A DNA stretch of 64,000 nt from Flavobacterium aestivum (GCF_026870175.2 NZ_CP113977.2:3534001-3598000); one strand, 5' to 3'. Numbered from the stretch's first letter, positions 14,924 to 24,873 are shown. Numbers and translations are program-made. The notes: generated by a model from the sequence alone, not told the origin.

Positions 14924-17815
14924 ATGATTATGAAAAAGATATCCTTTACTTTATTATTTGTGTTATTGTTTTCTACTATTATTGCTCAAACGGTTTCAAT
15001 AATTCCTCAAAACGGATCATGGAAATATCTGGACAACGGGAGCAATCAAGGGACTGCTTGGCGTTCCACTACATTTAATGACAACACTTGGAAAAGTGGA
15101 AATGCAGAACTGGGTTATGGTGATGGCGGAGAAGCTACCGTAGTAAGTTATGGCTCCAATACATCCAATAGATACCGTACCACTTATTTTAGAAAAGCTT
15201 TTTCAGTATCGGCACCAAATACATATTCATCGTTTACATTAGGACTGCTACGCGATGATGGCGCCGTTGTTTATTTAAACGGAGTCGAAGTTGTCAGAAC
15301 TAATATGCCCACAGGAAACATCGATTACAGAACATTGGCCAGTTCGGCAGTTAGCGGAACAAATGAATCAACTTTTTATACCTTCACTTTAAATCCCTCC
15401 TCTTTTGTTGCAGGAAACAATGTATTAGCGGTAGAAGTTCATCAGTCGGCAGCAAATAGCAGCGATTTGAGTTTTAATTTAAAATTAGATGCTACAACAG
15501 CTTCAGCAACATGTGCAACACCTTCTTCTCTTGCTTCTTCATCCATAACCACAACAACAGCCTCACTTTCTTGGTCATCAATTGCAGGAGCAACAAGTTA
15601 CAATATTCAATACCGTATAGTTGGAGCTTCAACATGGACAACCACTACTGCTACAGTTACCACAAAATCATTAACAGGACTAACAGCCAATAGTAACTAT
15701 GAATTTAGAATACAAGCCGTATGTTCAGTTACAGGAGCATATAGTACGACAGCTAACTTTACAACACTTGCCGCAGGAAACGAAACTCTCATAACCGCAA
15801 ACTCATCATGGAAATACCTGGACAACGGAACCAATCAGGGTACGGCATGGCGAGCCACAACTTTCAATGATGCCACATGGGCAAGCGGAAATGCTGAACT
15901 AGGTTATGGAGATGGTGGCGAAGCAACAGTGGTGAGCTATGGTCCCTCTTCAACAACTAAATATATTACTACCTATTTCAGAAAATCATTTACAGTTACC
16001 AATCCAGCAGCTTACACATCACTACTATTAGATGTGGTACGAGATGACGGAATTGTTGTTTACATAAACGGAACCGAAGTGTATCGCAACAACATGCCAA
16101 CCACAACTATTGCTTATAACACTTTATCTCCAGTCGCAATTAGTGGCACAGATGAATCGGCATGGATTAGCACTACATTAAATACAAGCACTCTTGTTGC
16201 TGGCACTAATGTTATGGCAGTAGAAATTCATCAACAGGCAGCATCCAGTACCGATATTAGTTTTAATGCACGCTTAAATGCGTCAAGTACCGCTGTGACA
16301 CCTGTGGTTACCCGTGGGGCTTACCTTCAAAAACTAACTCCTAATGGAATTACCATTCGCTGGCGTACAGATTTGGCTTGCAATAGTACAGTACAATACG
16401 GAACAAGCACAGCTTATGGCAATACAACCAGCGATGCAACCATGACTACAGAACATAGTATCACACTAACAGGATTAACGCCTGCCACAAATTATTTTTA
16501 TTCAATAGGAACTTCATCCCAAACATTGCAAGGCAATGCGAAAAATAATTTCTATACCGCTCCTTTAGTAGGAAGCACAGCTCCAATTCGGATTTGGGCA
16601 ATAGGCGATTTTGGAAACGGTTCCACCCAACAAGCAGCCGTGCGAAACTCCTATGCAACTTATACTGGAACAACACCTACCAATTTATGGATTTGGTTAG
16701 GCGACAATGCTTATGCAAACGGAACCGATACAGAATTTCAAAATTATGTATTCGCACAATATCCAGACCAATTCAAAAGCATACCCTTGTTTCCTTCACC
16801 AGGAAATCACGACTATGCCGCGGTTGGCTATCAAAGCACAAATTCACTTACAACCAATTTCCCTTACTTCTCTATTTTCACGGTTCCGCAAAATGCCGAA
16901 GCTGGTGGTGTAGCATCCAATACACCTAAATATTACTCTTATAATTATGGCAACATCCATTTTGTTTCATTAGACAGTTATGGTGCATTAAACAATAGCT
17001 CAAGCCCTATGTATCAATGGCTCAATAACGATTTGGCCGCTAATAGCCAACGATGGACTGTGGTTTATTTTCATCATGCACCCTATGCTTTAGGTTCTAG
17101 TAATAGTAACACAGGTGTAGAACTCATAGACATGCGCACCAATATTGTTCCGTTACTAGAAAGTTATCATGTAGATTTAGTGCTTTCCGGACATTCTCAC
17201 AGTAACGAAAGGAGTTATTTGATTAAAGGGCATTATGGTACGTCAACCACTTTTACGCAAGCCATGAAAGTTAGCACAGCAACGAATACTTTTACAAAAA
17301 CAGCGCCGTATGACGGAACTATTTATGCAGTTTGTGGCACATCAGGTCAAAATCCAGGAGCAACGCAATCAGGCTACCCAATGCCATGCATGTACTTTAA
17401 TAACAACACTAATAATTGCTCCTTGGTGATTGATGTAAGTGGCGATAATCTATCTTGCAAATACCTAGCGAGCACAGGAACTATAGTTGACCAGTTTAGC
17501 ATTACAAAAAGTGGAACGAGTAAACTGGCATCAGCAACCACACAAAAAGAAAGTGACTTAATCAATATTTACACAATTGAAAATGCATTAAAAGTAAATT
17601 ACTTTTTAAACGAAAATGCTAACGTAAAAATTGATCTATTTAATGCTTTGGGACAAAAAATCATTTCATTCGACCAAATCCCCACCTATCAAACTAAAGG
17701 GTATTACAATTTTGAACTCCCTTTATTGAAAAGACAAATAACCGAAGGACTTTATTTTATAATAGTTACCGTTAATGGAAACCCAATTGTAAAAAAAGCC
17801 TATGAACTGAAATGA
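14924..17815 (+). CDS. secreted multidomain metallophosphoesterase with T9SS sorting domain
   Basis: 963 residues; the next ATG at 14930 (MKKISF) is an equally good start. Signal peptide to about residue 22. Two copies of a beta-sandwich module (about 28-190 and 290-450; both carry SWKYLDNG, GTAWR and AELGYGDGGEATVVSYG) flank a fibronectin type III domain (about 198-285). A second Fn3-like domain (about 465-550) leads into a purple-acid-phosphatase-type catalytic domain with metal motifs GDFG, LGDNAY, GNHDY, FHHAPY and SGHSHSNER. The last 90 residues form a type A T9SS C-terminal domain, ending KKAYELK. Predicted to be exported by the gliding-associated type IX system and to hydrolyse phosphate esters at the surface or outside the cell. 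Confidence 0.9.
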   Translation: MIMKKISFTLLFVLLFSTIIAQTVSIIPQNGSWKYLDNGSNQGTAWRSTTFNDNTWKSGNAELGYGDGGEATVVSYGSNTSNRYRTTYFRKAFSVSAPNTYSSFTLGLLRDDGAVVYLNGVEVVRTNMPTGNIDYRTLASSAVSGTNESTFYTFTLNPSSFVAGNNVLAVEVHQSAANSSDLSFNLKLDATTASATCATPSSLASSSITTTTASLSWSSIAGATSYNIQYRIVGASTWTTTTATVTTKSLTGLTANSNYEFRIQAVCSVTGAYSTTANFTTLAAGNETLITANSSWKYLDNGTNQGTAWRATTFNDATWASGNAELGYGDGGEATVVSYGPSSTTKYITTYFRKSFTVTNPAAYTSLLLDVVRDDGIVVYINGTEVYRNNMPTTTIAYNTLSPVAISGTDESAWISTTLNTSTLVAGTNVMAVEIHQQAASSTDISFNARLNASSTAVTPVVTRGAYLQKLTPNGITIRWRTDLACNSTVQYGTSTAYGNTTSDATMTTEHSITLTGLTPATNYFYSIGTSSQTLQGNAKNNFYTAPLVGSTAPIRIWAIGDFGNGSTQQAAVRNSYATYTGTTPTNLWIWLGDNAYANGTDTEFQNYVFAQYPDQFKSIPLFPSPGNHDYAAVGYQSTNSLTTNFPYFSIFTVPQNAEAGGVASNTPKYYSYNYGNIHFVSLDSYGALNNSSSPMYQWLNNDLAANSQRWTVVYFHHAPYALGSSNSNTGVELIDMRTNIVPLLESYHVDLVLSGHSHSNERSYLIKGHYGTSTTFTQAMKVSTATNTFTKTAPYDGTIYAVCGTSGQNPGATQSGYPMPCMYFNNNTNNCSLVIDVSGDNLSCKYLASTGTIVDQFSITKSGTSKLASATTQKESDLINIYTIENALKVNYFLNENANVKIDLFNALGQKIISFDQIPTYQTKGYYNFELPLLKRQITEGLYFIIVTVNGNPIVKKAYELK

Positions 17816-17981
17816 TGATGATAATGAAGCACGGAAATTCAAAATGATACTATTTGTCAAGCAAATCACTGTGAATTTATCTCAATAAAAATCAGTGATT
17901 TAAAAAGCGAATCATTAGTATCAAAATTTGATGGCGCATTACTTAAAATCCTAAATTTGTAATGAACCAAAAAATCTCATT

Positions 17982-18590
17982 ATGAAAAATCTTACTACAC
18001 ACCTATTCCTTATAGCATTAGCATTAGCTTCTTGCAAAAATGAAGCTGAAACAAAAGAAAGCAACATACCTAAAGTAATTGTCCCGTTTACACAGGTTGC
18101 TATTCCGCAACAAAATCAAGCTGTAGCGACTCCACAGCCTAATCAAAACCAAAGTGTTATGTATCAAAATAATGGAGGTCAATACACTACAACACAAAAT
18201 ACAACAACGACAGTACAAACTGTTGCGGCTCCGGTAAAAGTTGCAAAAGGGATGAATCCTTCCCACGGCCAACCAGGACATCGTTGCGATATTGCTGTTG
18301 GAGCACCATTAAATTCTCCCATAACAACTACTAAAGCGACAGCACCACAAATTGTTTCTAATACAAGCGTAAGTGTTCCTTCAGCTACTGCTACTCCAAC
18401 CCCAAAAGGTATGAATCCTCCTCATGGTCAACCAGGACATCGCTGTGACATTGCTGTTGGAGCACCATTAAATTCTCCAGTGACTACTGCAAAACCAGCA
18501 ACTACACAAACTACGCCAACTTATAGCGTAACCGCTCCAACTAATGAGACTACCACTCCAACTCCTGCTGCAACACCTATTGCACAGTAA
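17982..18590 (+). CDS. lipoprotein with two HGQPGHRCD repeats
   Basis: 202 residues with a lipobox (LALASC, Cys18). The mature chain is low complexity, rich in Thr, Pro, Gln and Ala, and contains two copies of a conserved block, MNPSHGQPGHRCDIAVGAPL near residue 90 and MNPPHGQPGHRCDIAVGAPL near residue 140. The block has invariant His, Cys and Asp and recurs, as I recall it, in many uncharacterised Flavobacteriia lipoproteins. His and Cys suggest metal or heme binding, or a covalent attachment site, but this is inference. The gene stands alone between the metallophosphatase and the PfpI gene. Confidence 0.75.
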   Translation: MKNLTTHLFLIALALASCKNEAETKESNIPKVIVPFTQVAIPQQNQAVATPQPNQNQSVMYQNNGGQYTTTQNTTTTVQTVAAPVKVAKGMNPSHGQPGHRCDIAVGAPLNSPITTTKATAPQIVSNTSVSVPSATATPTPKGMNPPHGQPGHRCDIAVGAPLNSPVTTAKPATTQTTPTYSVTAPTNETTTPTPAATPIAQ

Positions 18591-18761
18591 GAGGCAAAAC
18601 TTTCGTCAATAATCCAATACCAGTTACAATTCTAAAAATCAAATTAATAAAGCTTTTTTCTTACCTTTAGAGAAAACAAAATCTGATTCCTTAACCAAGA
18701 AGTTTATAGAATCTTGATTTTTTAATTTTTAAAAAATTGTATTAATTTAAAATTCGAAGAA

Positions 18762-19337
18762 ATGAAAAAAGTATTGTTCCTAACTGGTGACTTCACCGAA
18801 GATTATGAAACTATGGTTCCGTTCCAAATGCTGGAAATGATAGGTTATACTGTTCATACCGTTTGTCCCAACAAGAAAAAGGGTGACACTGTAAAAACAG
18901 CCATCCATGATTTTGAAGGAGATCAAACGTATTCTGAAAAGCCTGGACATAAATTTGCCCTGAATTATAGTTTTGATGATGTAAAAGTGGGAGATTATGA
19001 CGGATTGGTCATTGCTGGAGGAAGAGCCCCAGAATATTTAAGATTGAATGAAAAAGTGATTGAAATGGTTCAGCATTTTTTCACAACCAATAAACCTGTG
19101 GCGGCCATTTGTCACGGTATTCAGATTTTAACAGCCGCTGGTGTTGTCACAGGAAGAAAACTAACGGCTTATCCAGCAGTGGGACCAGAAGTAACTTTAG
19201 CCGGAGGAATTTTTCAATCCATTCCAATAGATGAAGCATTTGTAGACGGCAACCTCGTTACATCACCAGCTTGGCCAGCACATCCAAGTTTCATCAGGGA
19301 ATTTCTTAAACTTATGGGAACAAAAATTGAAATCTAA
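18762..19337 (+). CDS. DJ-1/PfpI-family protein
   Basis: 191 residues covering one complete DJ-1/PfpI domain. The nucleophile elbow is AAICHGIQ with Cys117 and the adjacent His118, and the conserved acidic residue is Glu14 in [17 protein letters not shown] and [13 protein letters not shown] are family features. Members act as cysteine hydrolases, glyoxalase III or protein deglycases and chaperones. The amidotransferase-type Glu-His-Cys set is present, but the physiological substrate is not evident. A terminator follows. Confidence 0.88.
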   Translation: MKKVLFLTGDFTEDYETMVPFQMLEMIGYTVHTVCPNKKKGDTVKTAIHDFEGDQTYSEKPGHKFALNYSFDDVKVGDYDGLVIAGGRAPEYLRLNEKVIEMVQHFFTTNKPVAAICHGIQILTAAGVVTGRKLTAYPAVGPEVTLAGGIFQSIPIDEAFVDGNLVTSPAWPAHPSFIREFLKLMGTKIEI

Positions 19338-19393
19338 AATCAATACCAAATAATTTCAAATCTAAAGAATACATTAAAATAATAAGATATAAG

Positions 19394-19430
19394 AACTACA
19401 ACTAAAGAATATTATGTTGTAGTTTTTTTA
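19394..19430 (+). terminator. intrinsic terminator of the DJ-1/PfpI gene
   Basis: Stem AACTACAAC (19394-19402) with GTTGTAGTT (19416-19424), followed by a run of seven T. Confidence 0.85.
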
Positions 19431-19481
19431 TCTTTAACCAATATTAATAACCCTCAAAATATCCTATTTAAATTACCATAC

Positions 19482-19988
19482 ATGATTACAATTGCAACTC
19501 TAGAAGACATTATTTCCTTAGAAAAATTAATAAATTCAGCCTACCGTGGAGAAACTTCCAAAAAAGGATGGACAACCGAAGCCAACTTATTAGAAGGCAA
19601 AAGAATAACTGTAGATGAATTAACAGAAATTATTGAAAACAAGAAAAATACAATTCTAAAATACACCAAGAACAACCAAATTATTGGATCTGTATTACTT
19701 GCCAATGAAGGAAACAAACTCTATCTGGGAATGCTTACAGTTTCACCCGAATTACAAAACAGTGGCATAGGGAAACAATTATTACATGAAGCAGAAGTTC
19801 ATGTCTTGGCATTAGGTTTGCCAAAAATTGTCATGACTGTCATTTCTATTCGGGAGGAATTGATTGCTTGGTATAAACGTCATGGATTTGAAGATACTGG
19901 AGCTAGAGAACCTTTTCCACTCAATGATGCCGACACGATAATTATAAATCAGCCATTGGAATTTATTGTAATGGAAAAAATAATTTAA
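19482..19988 (+). CDS. GNAT-family N-acetyltransferase
   Basis: 168 residues. The acetyl-CoA binding motif A is LGMLTVSPELQNSGIGKQLLHEAE, with the V-x-P-x-x-x-x-x-G-x-G pattern, and motif B includes WYKRHGFEDTG. The N-terminal part (LINSAYRGETSKKGWTTEANLLEGKR) is common in a GNAT subgroup annotated only generally. The acceptor substrate is unknown. It is probably monocistronic, sitting between a terminator and the DUF962 gene. Confidence 0.85.
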   Translation: MITIATLEDIISLEKLINSAYRGETSKKGWTTEANLLEGKRITVDELTEIIENKKNTILKYTKNNQIIGSVLLANEGNKLYLGMLTVSPELQNSGIGKQLLHEAEVHVLALGLPKIVMTVISIREELIAWYKRHGFEDTGAREPFPLNDADTIIINQPLEFIVMEKII

Positions 19989-20039
19989 CACTTTCGATCT
20001 AGTTGAATATTATTTCATAAATTAGGAAAAAATATACGT

Positions 20040-20504
20040 ATGAAAACACTAGATCAATGGTTTGAAGAATACGCGGTAAGTCACCAAAATCCAAAGAACA
20101 AGACCATACACTATATTTGTGTTCCGGCTATTTTCTTCTCGATTGTGGGATTATTAATGAGTATTCCTAGTGCTTTTTTAAGTAACCTCCTGCACCTCAA
20201 CCAACCTATCATAGAAAACTGGGCAGTAGTGGTTTTGATTTTTGTATTGCTATTTTACCTCCGATTATCCTTAGTTATGGCAATCAAAATTGCCATTTTT
20301 TCAGCTCTATGTTTGATAGTTAATTTTTACATCGGGCAGTTCTTACCACTTTGGGCATTTTCAATTAGTGTCTTTGTTATTGCTTGGATAGGACAATTTT
20401 ATGGACATAAGATTGAAGGGAAAAAACCATCATTCCTAAAAGACATACAATTTTTGATGATTGGCCCAGCATGGGTTGTCCATAATTTATTTTCTAAAAA
20501 ATAG
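20040..20504 (+). CDS. DUF962 (Mpo1-like) membrane protein
   Basis: 154 residues with about four membrane segments. The start MKTLDQWFEEYAVSHQNPKNKTIHYICVPAIFFSIVGLL is diagnostic for the DUF962/YGL010w family, with the motif N-x-x-x-H-x-x-G/C-V-P, and IGQFYGHKIEGKKPSFLKDIQFLMIGPAW supplies the second conserved region with His. The yeast homologue Mpo1 is an iron-dependent dioxygenase of 2-hydroxy fatty acids. A similar lipid role here is by analogy only. Followed by a strong terminator. Confidence 0.85.
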   Translation: MKTLDQWFEEYAVSHQNPKNKTIHYICVPAIFFSIVGLLMSIPSAFLSNLLHLNQPIIENWAVVVLIFVLLFYLRLSLVMAIKIAIFSALCLIVNFYIGQFLPLWAFSISVFVIAWIGQFYGHKIEGKKPSFLKDIQFLMIGPAWVVHNLFSKK

Positions 20505-20551
20505 AACATTCTATAAACTGTCTTTACAGAAATTCAAAACTAAAAACATTT

Positions 20552-20594
20552 ACTCAGCCTCTCGATTATAATAATTGAGAGGCTGAGTTTTTTA
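20552..20594 (+). terminator. intrinsic terminator after the DUF962 gene
   Basis: Twelve-base-pair stem ACTCAGCCTCTC / GAGAGGCTGAGT (20552-20563, 20577-20588), then TTTTTTA. Confidence 0.9.
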
Positions 20595-20779
20595 TATAGA
20601 AATACATCGAAAAAAGTCTAAAAATCATATTCTTATAATAATTCTTTTAAACAGATACTTCACTCCTACCATTTCCTGATTCAATAAATCGAATCTAGAG
20701 TAAAACAAAAAAAGAAAATTCCATTAAGTATTATGAAAACCACGTATTTATACCTGAATCTTTAAAATAACTTGTTTCT

Positions 20780-20787
20780 TATCTTTG
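20780..20787 (+). promoter_or_regulatory. candidate -7 element (TATCTTTG) of the ThDP/oxidase unit
   Basis: Exact match to TAnnTTTG, 63 bases before the ThDP enzyme start. A TTG at 20772 is too close to be the -33 element, so the upstream element is unclear. Confidence 0.4.
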
Positions 20788-20850
20788 ATTGAATGACAAA
20801 TATTTAACCTAATTACTACAATAATTTGTAGTTAAAAAAAATCAAAGAAG

Positions 20851-22836
20851 ATGATAAAAGATACAATTACAGCACCAGCACAATGGGCAGAAGAAACAAC
20901 TGCAACATCTACACGATGGACAAGAGATTATGTATTTGATATCCTTAAAGATTTAGGAATCAAGTATATTTTTGGGGTTCCGGGAACTAATGAAATCCCT
21001 ATAATTGATGGAACCTCCTATCCTGAAAATGGTGTAAAGTATATTGAATGCTTACACGAAAACATAGCTATAGGAGCTGCAATGGGTTCGGCTCGAATGA
21101 CTGGAAAACCAGGAGTTCTTGTTGTCCATGTAACTCCGGGAATTGCTCACAGTATAGGCAATCTCTTTAATGCCTGTCGTTCACAAATGCCACTGGTAAT
21201 TCTTTGTTGTCAACAGCAAAACGATTTAGTTACGCAAGAACCTTTATTAGCTTCGAATCTGGTAGATTTAGCAAAACAATATACCAAATGGGCACATGAA
21301 GTGCGTACAGCCGAAGAAATGCCATTGGTCTTACAAAGAGCCTTCAAGGAAGCTATGGCACCACCAAACGGTCCGGTTTTTATTTCTATACCATGGGAAT
21401 ATATGATGGTAGCTATTAGCGATAATCAAAAAGTAAAAGGAGTAACACGCATTTCACCACACTTTATAGGAGATAATCAAGCTATTAAAGAAACAGCTAA
21501 TTTGCTGGCTACAGCCAAGAACCCACTTATTGTTTGCGGTGATGCTGTAGGTTATGCCAATGCTTGGACTGAGATTCAAGAATTAGCAGAATTAATTGGA
21601 GCTCCAGTTGTTTTACAAACCTTTAGTAGTGTTGCTAACTTCCCAAACAATGATTATCACTGGCAAGGAGAATTACCGGGCAGCCAAGCAGAAATTCAAT
21701 CGGTATTTAAAGAGCATGATGTAGCATTTCTAGTTGGGTTTGGAGCTCAAGCACAAATTGCAGTATTTAAATATTCTGATGGAGCCCTTATTCCAGAAAA
21801 TGTAAAACTGGCCTATCTAACCAATAACACTTGGGATATTGCCAAAAACTTCTACGGCGAAACCGCCATTTTTGGAGACATTAAAGCCACACTCCCATTA
21901 TTAAACAACTACATCATACCTCAACGTCCTGAAGCTGCCATTGCAAGAAATGAAAGCCTAAAAAAACTGGCACTTTCTCGTGCACAACAATGGGAAAACT
22001 ATTATGAAGAAGCTATGAACGAACCAGATATTTGGGCCGTAGTTATAGCAAAGGCATTAAAAGAAGCAATCGAGAGCCGTGATTTAACAAACAACTTTGT
22101 GTATGCACATGAGGCCGTTTCAGATGGAGCCCCATTTCAATACTATCTTCCTTTTGGAACTTCCGGAGCAAAACCTATTAGTTACTATTGTGTAGCTGGT
22201 GGTTCACTAGGATGGTCAATGCCGGCTTCACTAGGAATAAAACTAGAAGCAAACACTTCACAGGGAATAGGCACTAAACTGGTTATTAATGCTGTAGGAG
22301 ACGGATCTTCCTTATTTTACCCACAGACATGGTGGACAGCTGCACATGAAAAATTGCCAATTCTATACATCATCACCAACAATCAAGAATACCATACGTT
22401 ACAATTAGGGCTTCAACAAGTGGTTGCGGCTTACGGAGAAGCACCTGGATATGAATGGAAACCCAAAACAATGGATCCTAGTTATCTAAAATTAGAAAGA
22501 CCTAAAATAGATTTTGTGAGTTTAGCCAATGCATTTGGAGGAGAACATGGTGAAGTAGTACTTACACCAGCTACAGTAAAAGAAGCCATTGAGAGAGGAA
22601 TAGATCATGTCCTGAACAATAATACGTCATACATTTTAGATATGCGTATTGCTTCAAACACACCTGCAATGCAAGTAAAATCAGGCGATACAACATTTAT
22701 GGTTGACAAACGATACGCTTTACAACCAATGCTAAATGTTTTTCATGAAAACTCTGTAAAGAAAAATGCATCATTAAAGAAAGGCATCGACATAGCAAAT
22801 GAAACTATAAGCTATAATATCCCTTCTCTCTTCTAA
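20851..22836 (+). CDS. thiamine diphosphate-dependent enzyme (acetolactate synthase-like)
   Basis: 661 residues with the three-domain POX/AHAS layout. The PYR domain (about 25-195) contains IFGVPGTNEIPIID and the cofactor-activating Glu in CLHENIA. The central domain spans about 205-365. The PP domain (about 430-600) carries the ThDP motif GDGSSLF...NN (VGDGSS, then ITNNQEYHT). Closest general relatives are acetolactate synthase and benzoylformate decarboxylase types; the phrase ECLHENIAIGAAMG is common to 2-keto-acid decarboxylases. It lies 38 bases upstream of an amino-acid-oxidase-like gene, so it may decarboxylate or ligate the keto acid that enzyme makes. Substrate is inferred, not shown. 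Confidence 0.85.
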   Translation: MIKDTITAPAQWAEETTATSTRWTRDYVFDILKDLGIKYIFGVPGTNEIPIIDGTSYPENGVKYIECLHENIAIGAAMGSARMTGKPGVLVVHVTPGIAHSIGNLFNACRSQMPLVILCCQQQNDLVTQEPLLASNLVDLAKQYTKWAHEVRTAEEMPLVLQRAFKEAMAPPNGPVFISIPWEYMMVAISDNQKVKGVTRISPHFIGDNQAIKETANLLATAKNPLIVCGDAVGYANAWTEIQELAELIGAPVVLQTFSSVANFPNNDYHWQGELPGSQAEIQSVFKEHDVAFLVGFGAQAQIAVFKYSDGALIPENVKLAYLTNNTWDIAKNFYGETAIFGDIKATLPLLNNYIIPQRPEAAIARNESLKKLALSRAQQWENYYEEAMNEPDIWAVVIAKALKEAIESRDLTNNFVYAHEAVSDGAPFQYYLPFGTSGAKPISYYCVAGGSLGWSMPASLGIKLEANTSQGIGTKLVINAVGDGSSLFYPQTWWTAAHEKLPILYIITNNQEYHTLQLGLQQVVAAYGEAPGYEWKPKTMDPSYLKLERPKIDFVSLANAFGGEHGEVVLTPATVKEAIERGIDHVLNNNTSYILDMRIASNTPAMQVKSGDTTFMVDKRYALQPMLNVFHENSVKKNASLKKGIDIANETISYNIPSLF

Positions 22837-22874
22837 AAAATAACCGTTGCGAAAGCAACATAAATATATATAAA

Positions 22875-24524
22875 ATGGAAAATGAAAAAATTGACATCGC
22901 CATAGTTGGTGGAGGTGTTTCCGGTGTATATAGTGCATGGAAGCTTAAGACAAAATATCCTAACAAAAAAATTGTTCTTTTTGAAGGAAGCGATCATATC
23001 GGAGGTCGTTTACTCTCAGTAACACCTCCGGGGATTCCAAATATGGTGGCCGAATTGGGTGGAATGCGAATTCTGGAAAATACCCAAAAATTGATTGTGA
23101 AATTAATAAAGGATTTGAATGAAAAACTACCAAAAGACAATCAAATCGAACTATATGATTTCCCAGTAGATCAACCACAAAATATTGCTTACTTGCGTGG
23201 AGAATACCTACGTTTACAAGATTTTACAACAGAACCGGATAAAGTTCCATATCGTTTATCATTTTTAGAAAAAGGAAATACATCAGGCACCATAATCGTA
23301 AATGCAATTGAGCAGTTGGTTCCAGGCATAACAGACCCTGATTTAACAGAAGAGGAACGTCTAAAAATGTGTAGAGAAGCTAAATTTGAAGGACAGCCAT
23401 TATATACATTAGGCTTTTGGAATTTACTTTACCGCGTAATTAGTGGTGAGGCATATCAATTCAGCATAGATTCAGGAGGCTACAATTCTACATTAATCAA
23501 TTGGAATGCTGCCGATGCAATTCCATGGTACCTTTCGGATTTTGGAATTACACCAAAATACAAAGGATTTAAAAATGGATTTCAACAGGTTCCAATTTCA
23601 CTAGCAAACTTCTTTGAAGAAGAAGGAGGCGAAATACGATTGAATGCCAAATTAGATGGATTTGAATCTAAAAACGATTACTTCGAACTTACTATCAATG
23701 GTAAAACTATCGAAGCAAGTCAATTAATACTAGCAATGCCACGTCGTTCTCTGGAACTGGTTACGCCTAATGCTCCTAAACTACAGGAAATTCAGCCATT
23801 AATCAGCAGTGTTACTCCAAGACCATTGTTTAAGGTGTTTACAACTTACACAAGTCCATGGTGGAGAAATGCAGGATATAATAATATCAAAGGAGAATAT
23901 GTTCCTTTACAGTCTGGAAGAACGGTTACAGATATGCCTATAAGACAAACTTACTATTGGCCAAATAATGATGGAACACCTGCAGAAAGCGGTAGAGCAA
24001 TGCTATTGGCAAGTTATGATGATGGCTCAAATATTGGCTTCTGGGACGGACTTAGACCTCAACGTAAAAAAGCTTGGAAAGAAGGTCTTTCTCATTCTGA
24101 CATAGCTGATCCATACATTGGAGATGACGCTAATCTGGAAACAGTAGAAAGCGAAGCATTAAACCAGAAGTGGCATCAATACAAAGCACCAAGAAAAATG
24201 GTAGAAGAACTAAGCCGTCAATTAAAACAAATACACGATTTAGATTACACACCAATGGTGTATAGTGCCTCTTTCCGTGACTGGGGAGAAGATCCATATG
24301 GAGGTGGATGGAATAGCTGGAATATAGGCGTTAAAAGTTGGGAAGTAAAAGAAAAAATCGTTCACCCAATAGACAACTGCTCTCTATACATCTGTGGAGA
24401 AGCTTACTCTGACGCACAAGGTTGGGTTGAGGGAGCATTACAAACTGCAGACCTGATGCTAACCAAATTTATCGCAATAGAAAGCGAAGCTTCTGTTCTA
24501 AATGATGAGCTCATAGCAAAATAA
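22875..24524 (+). CDS. flavin amine/L-amino-acid oxidase
   Basis: 549 residues. The N-terminal Rossmann dinucleotide motif IAIVGGGVSGVYSAWKL ends at the ribose-binding Glu in VLFEGSDHIGGRL. AELGGMRI is typical of L-amino acid oxidases, in which the GG-Met-Arg segment contacts FAD and the substrate carboxylate. The C-terminal FAD block reads YICGEAYSDAQGWVEGALQTADLML. This end resembles the escapin/aplysianin-like L-lysine/arginine oxidases and bacterial flavin monoamine oxidases. It would convert an amino acid or amine to keto acid or aldehyde, with ammonia and hydrogen peroxide. No signal peptide is visible. Cotranscribed with the ThDP enzyme. Confidence 0.85.
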   Translation: MENEKIDIAIVGGGVSGVYSAWKLKTKYPNKKIVLFEGSDHIGGRLLSVTPPGIPNMVAELGGMRILENTQKLIVKLIKDLNEKLPKDNQIELYDFPVDQPQNIAYLRGEYLRLQDFTTEPDKVPYRLSFLEKGNTSGTIIVNAIEQLVPGITDPDLTEEERLKMCREAKFEGQPLYTLGFWNLLYRVISGEAYQFSIDSGGYNSTLINWNAADAIPWYLSDFGITPKYKGFKNGFQQVPISLANFFEEEGGEIRLNAKLDGFESKNDYFELTINGKTIEASQLILAMPRRSLELVTPNAPKLQEIQPLISSVTPRPLFKVFTTYTSPWWRNAGYNNIKGEYVPLQSGRTVTDMPIRQTYYWPNNDGTPAESGRAMLLASYDDGSNIGFWDGLRPQRKKAWKEGLSHSDIADPYIGDDANLETVESEALNQKWHQYKAPRKMVEELSRQLKQIHDLDYTPMVYSASFRDWGEDPYGGGWNSWNIGVKSWEVKEKIVHPIDNCSLYICGEAYSDAQGWVEGALQTADLMLTKFIAIESEASVLNDELIAK

Positions 24525-24540
24525 AAAACAGACTCTTTAA

Positions 24541-24597
24541 AAAAATCACTGTATTAAAAATAATTATCGTTTTTAGTGCAGTGATTTTCATTTTTTA
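24541..24597 (+). terminator. terminator of the ThDP/oxidase unit
   Basis: AAAATCACTG pairs with CAGTGATTTT (ends at 24588) around a loop of about 28 bases that itself can fold. TTTTTT follows. Confidence 0.7.
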
Positions 24598-24873
24598 GCA
24601 TCTCTAGATTTCAAATTCAGAATCTATATTAAACTTCATAATCAAGAATGCCACTCTATTCTTTGTATAATTATAGGATATGTTTTTTAGTGACTAAAAT
24701 CAATAAAAACAAACAATTAAACAATTGTAAATCATATAATTAAAGCTATTTTTTCATAACTTTATGTGCTTTTTTACCTTATAAATAAAAAGGCAAAATA
24801 TAACGTGGAGGTCAGAAACCACTATAAAAACGAGGCGAAACCAAAAGCCATACGAGTAGATAAAATTTTAACA

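Noticed and set aside
14854..15078. A 74-codon ORF overlapping the start of the metallophosphatase
   Set aside because: It overlaps the signal peptide region of the real gene in another frame and has no family features.
16461..16929. Antisense and out-of-frame ORFs inside the metallophosphatase
   Set aside because: They fall in the catalytic domain of the real gene; the shadow proteins have no motif.
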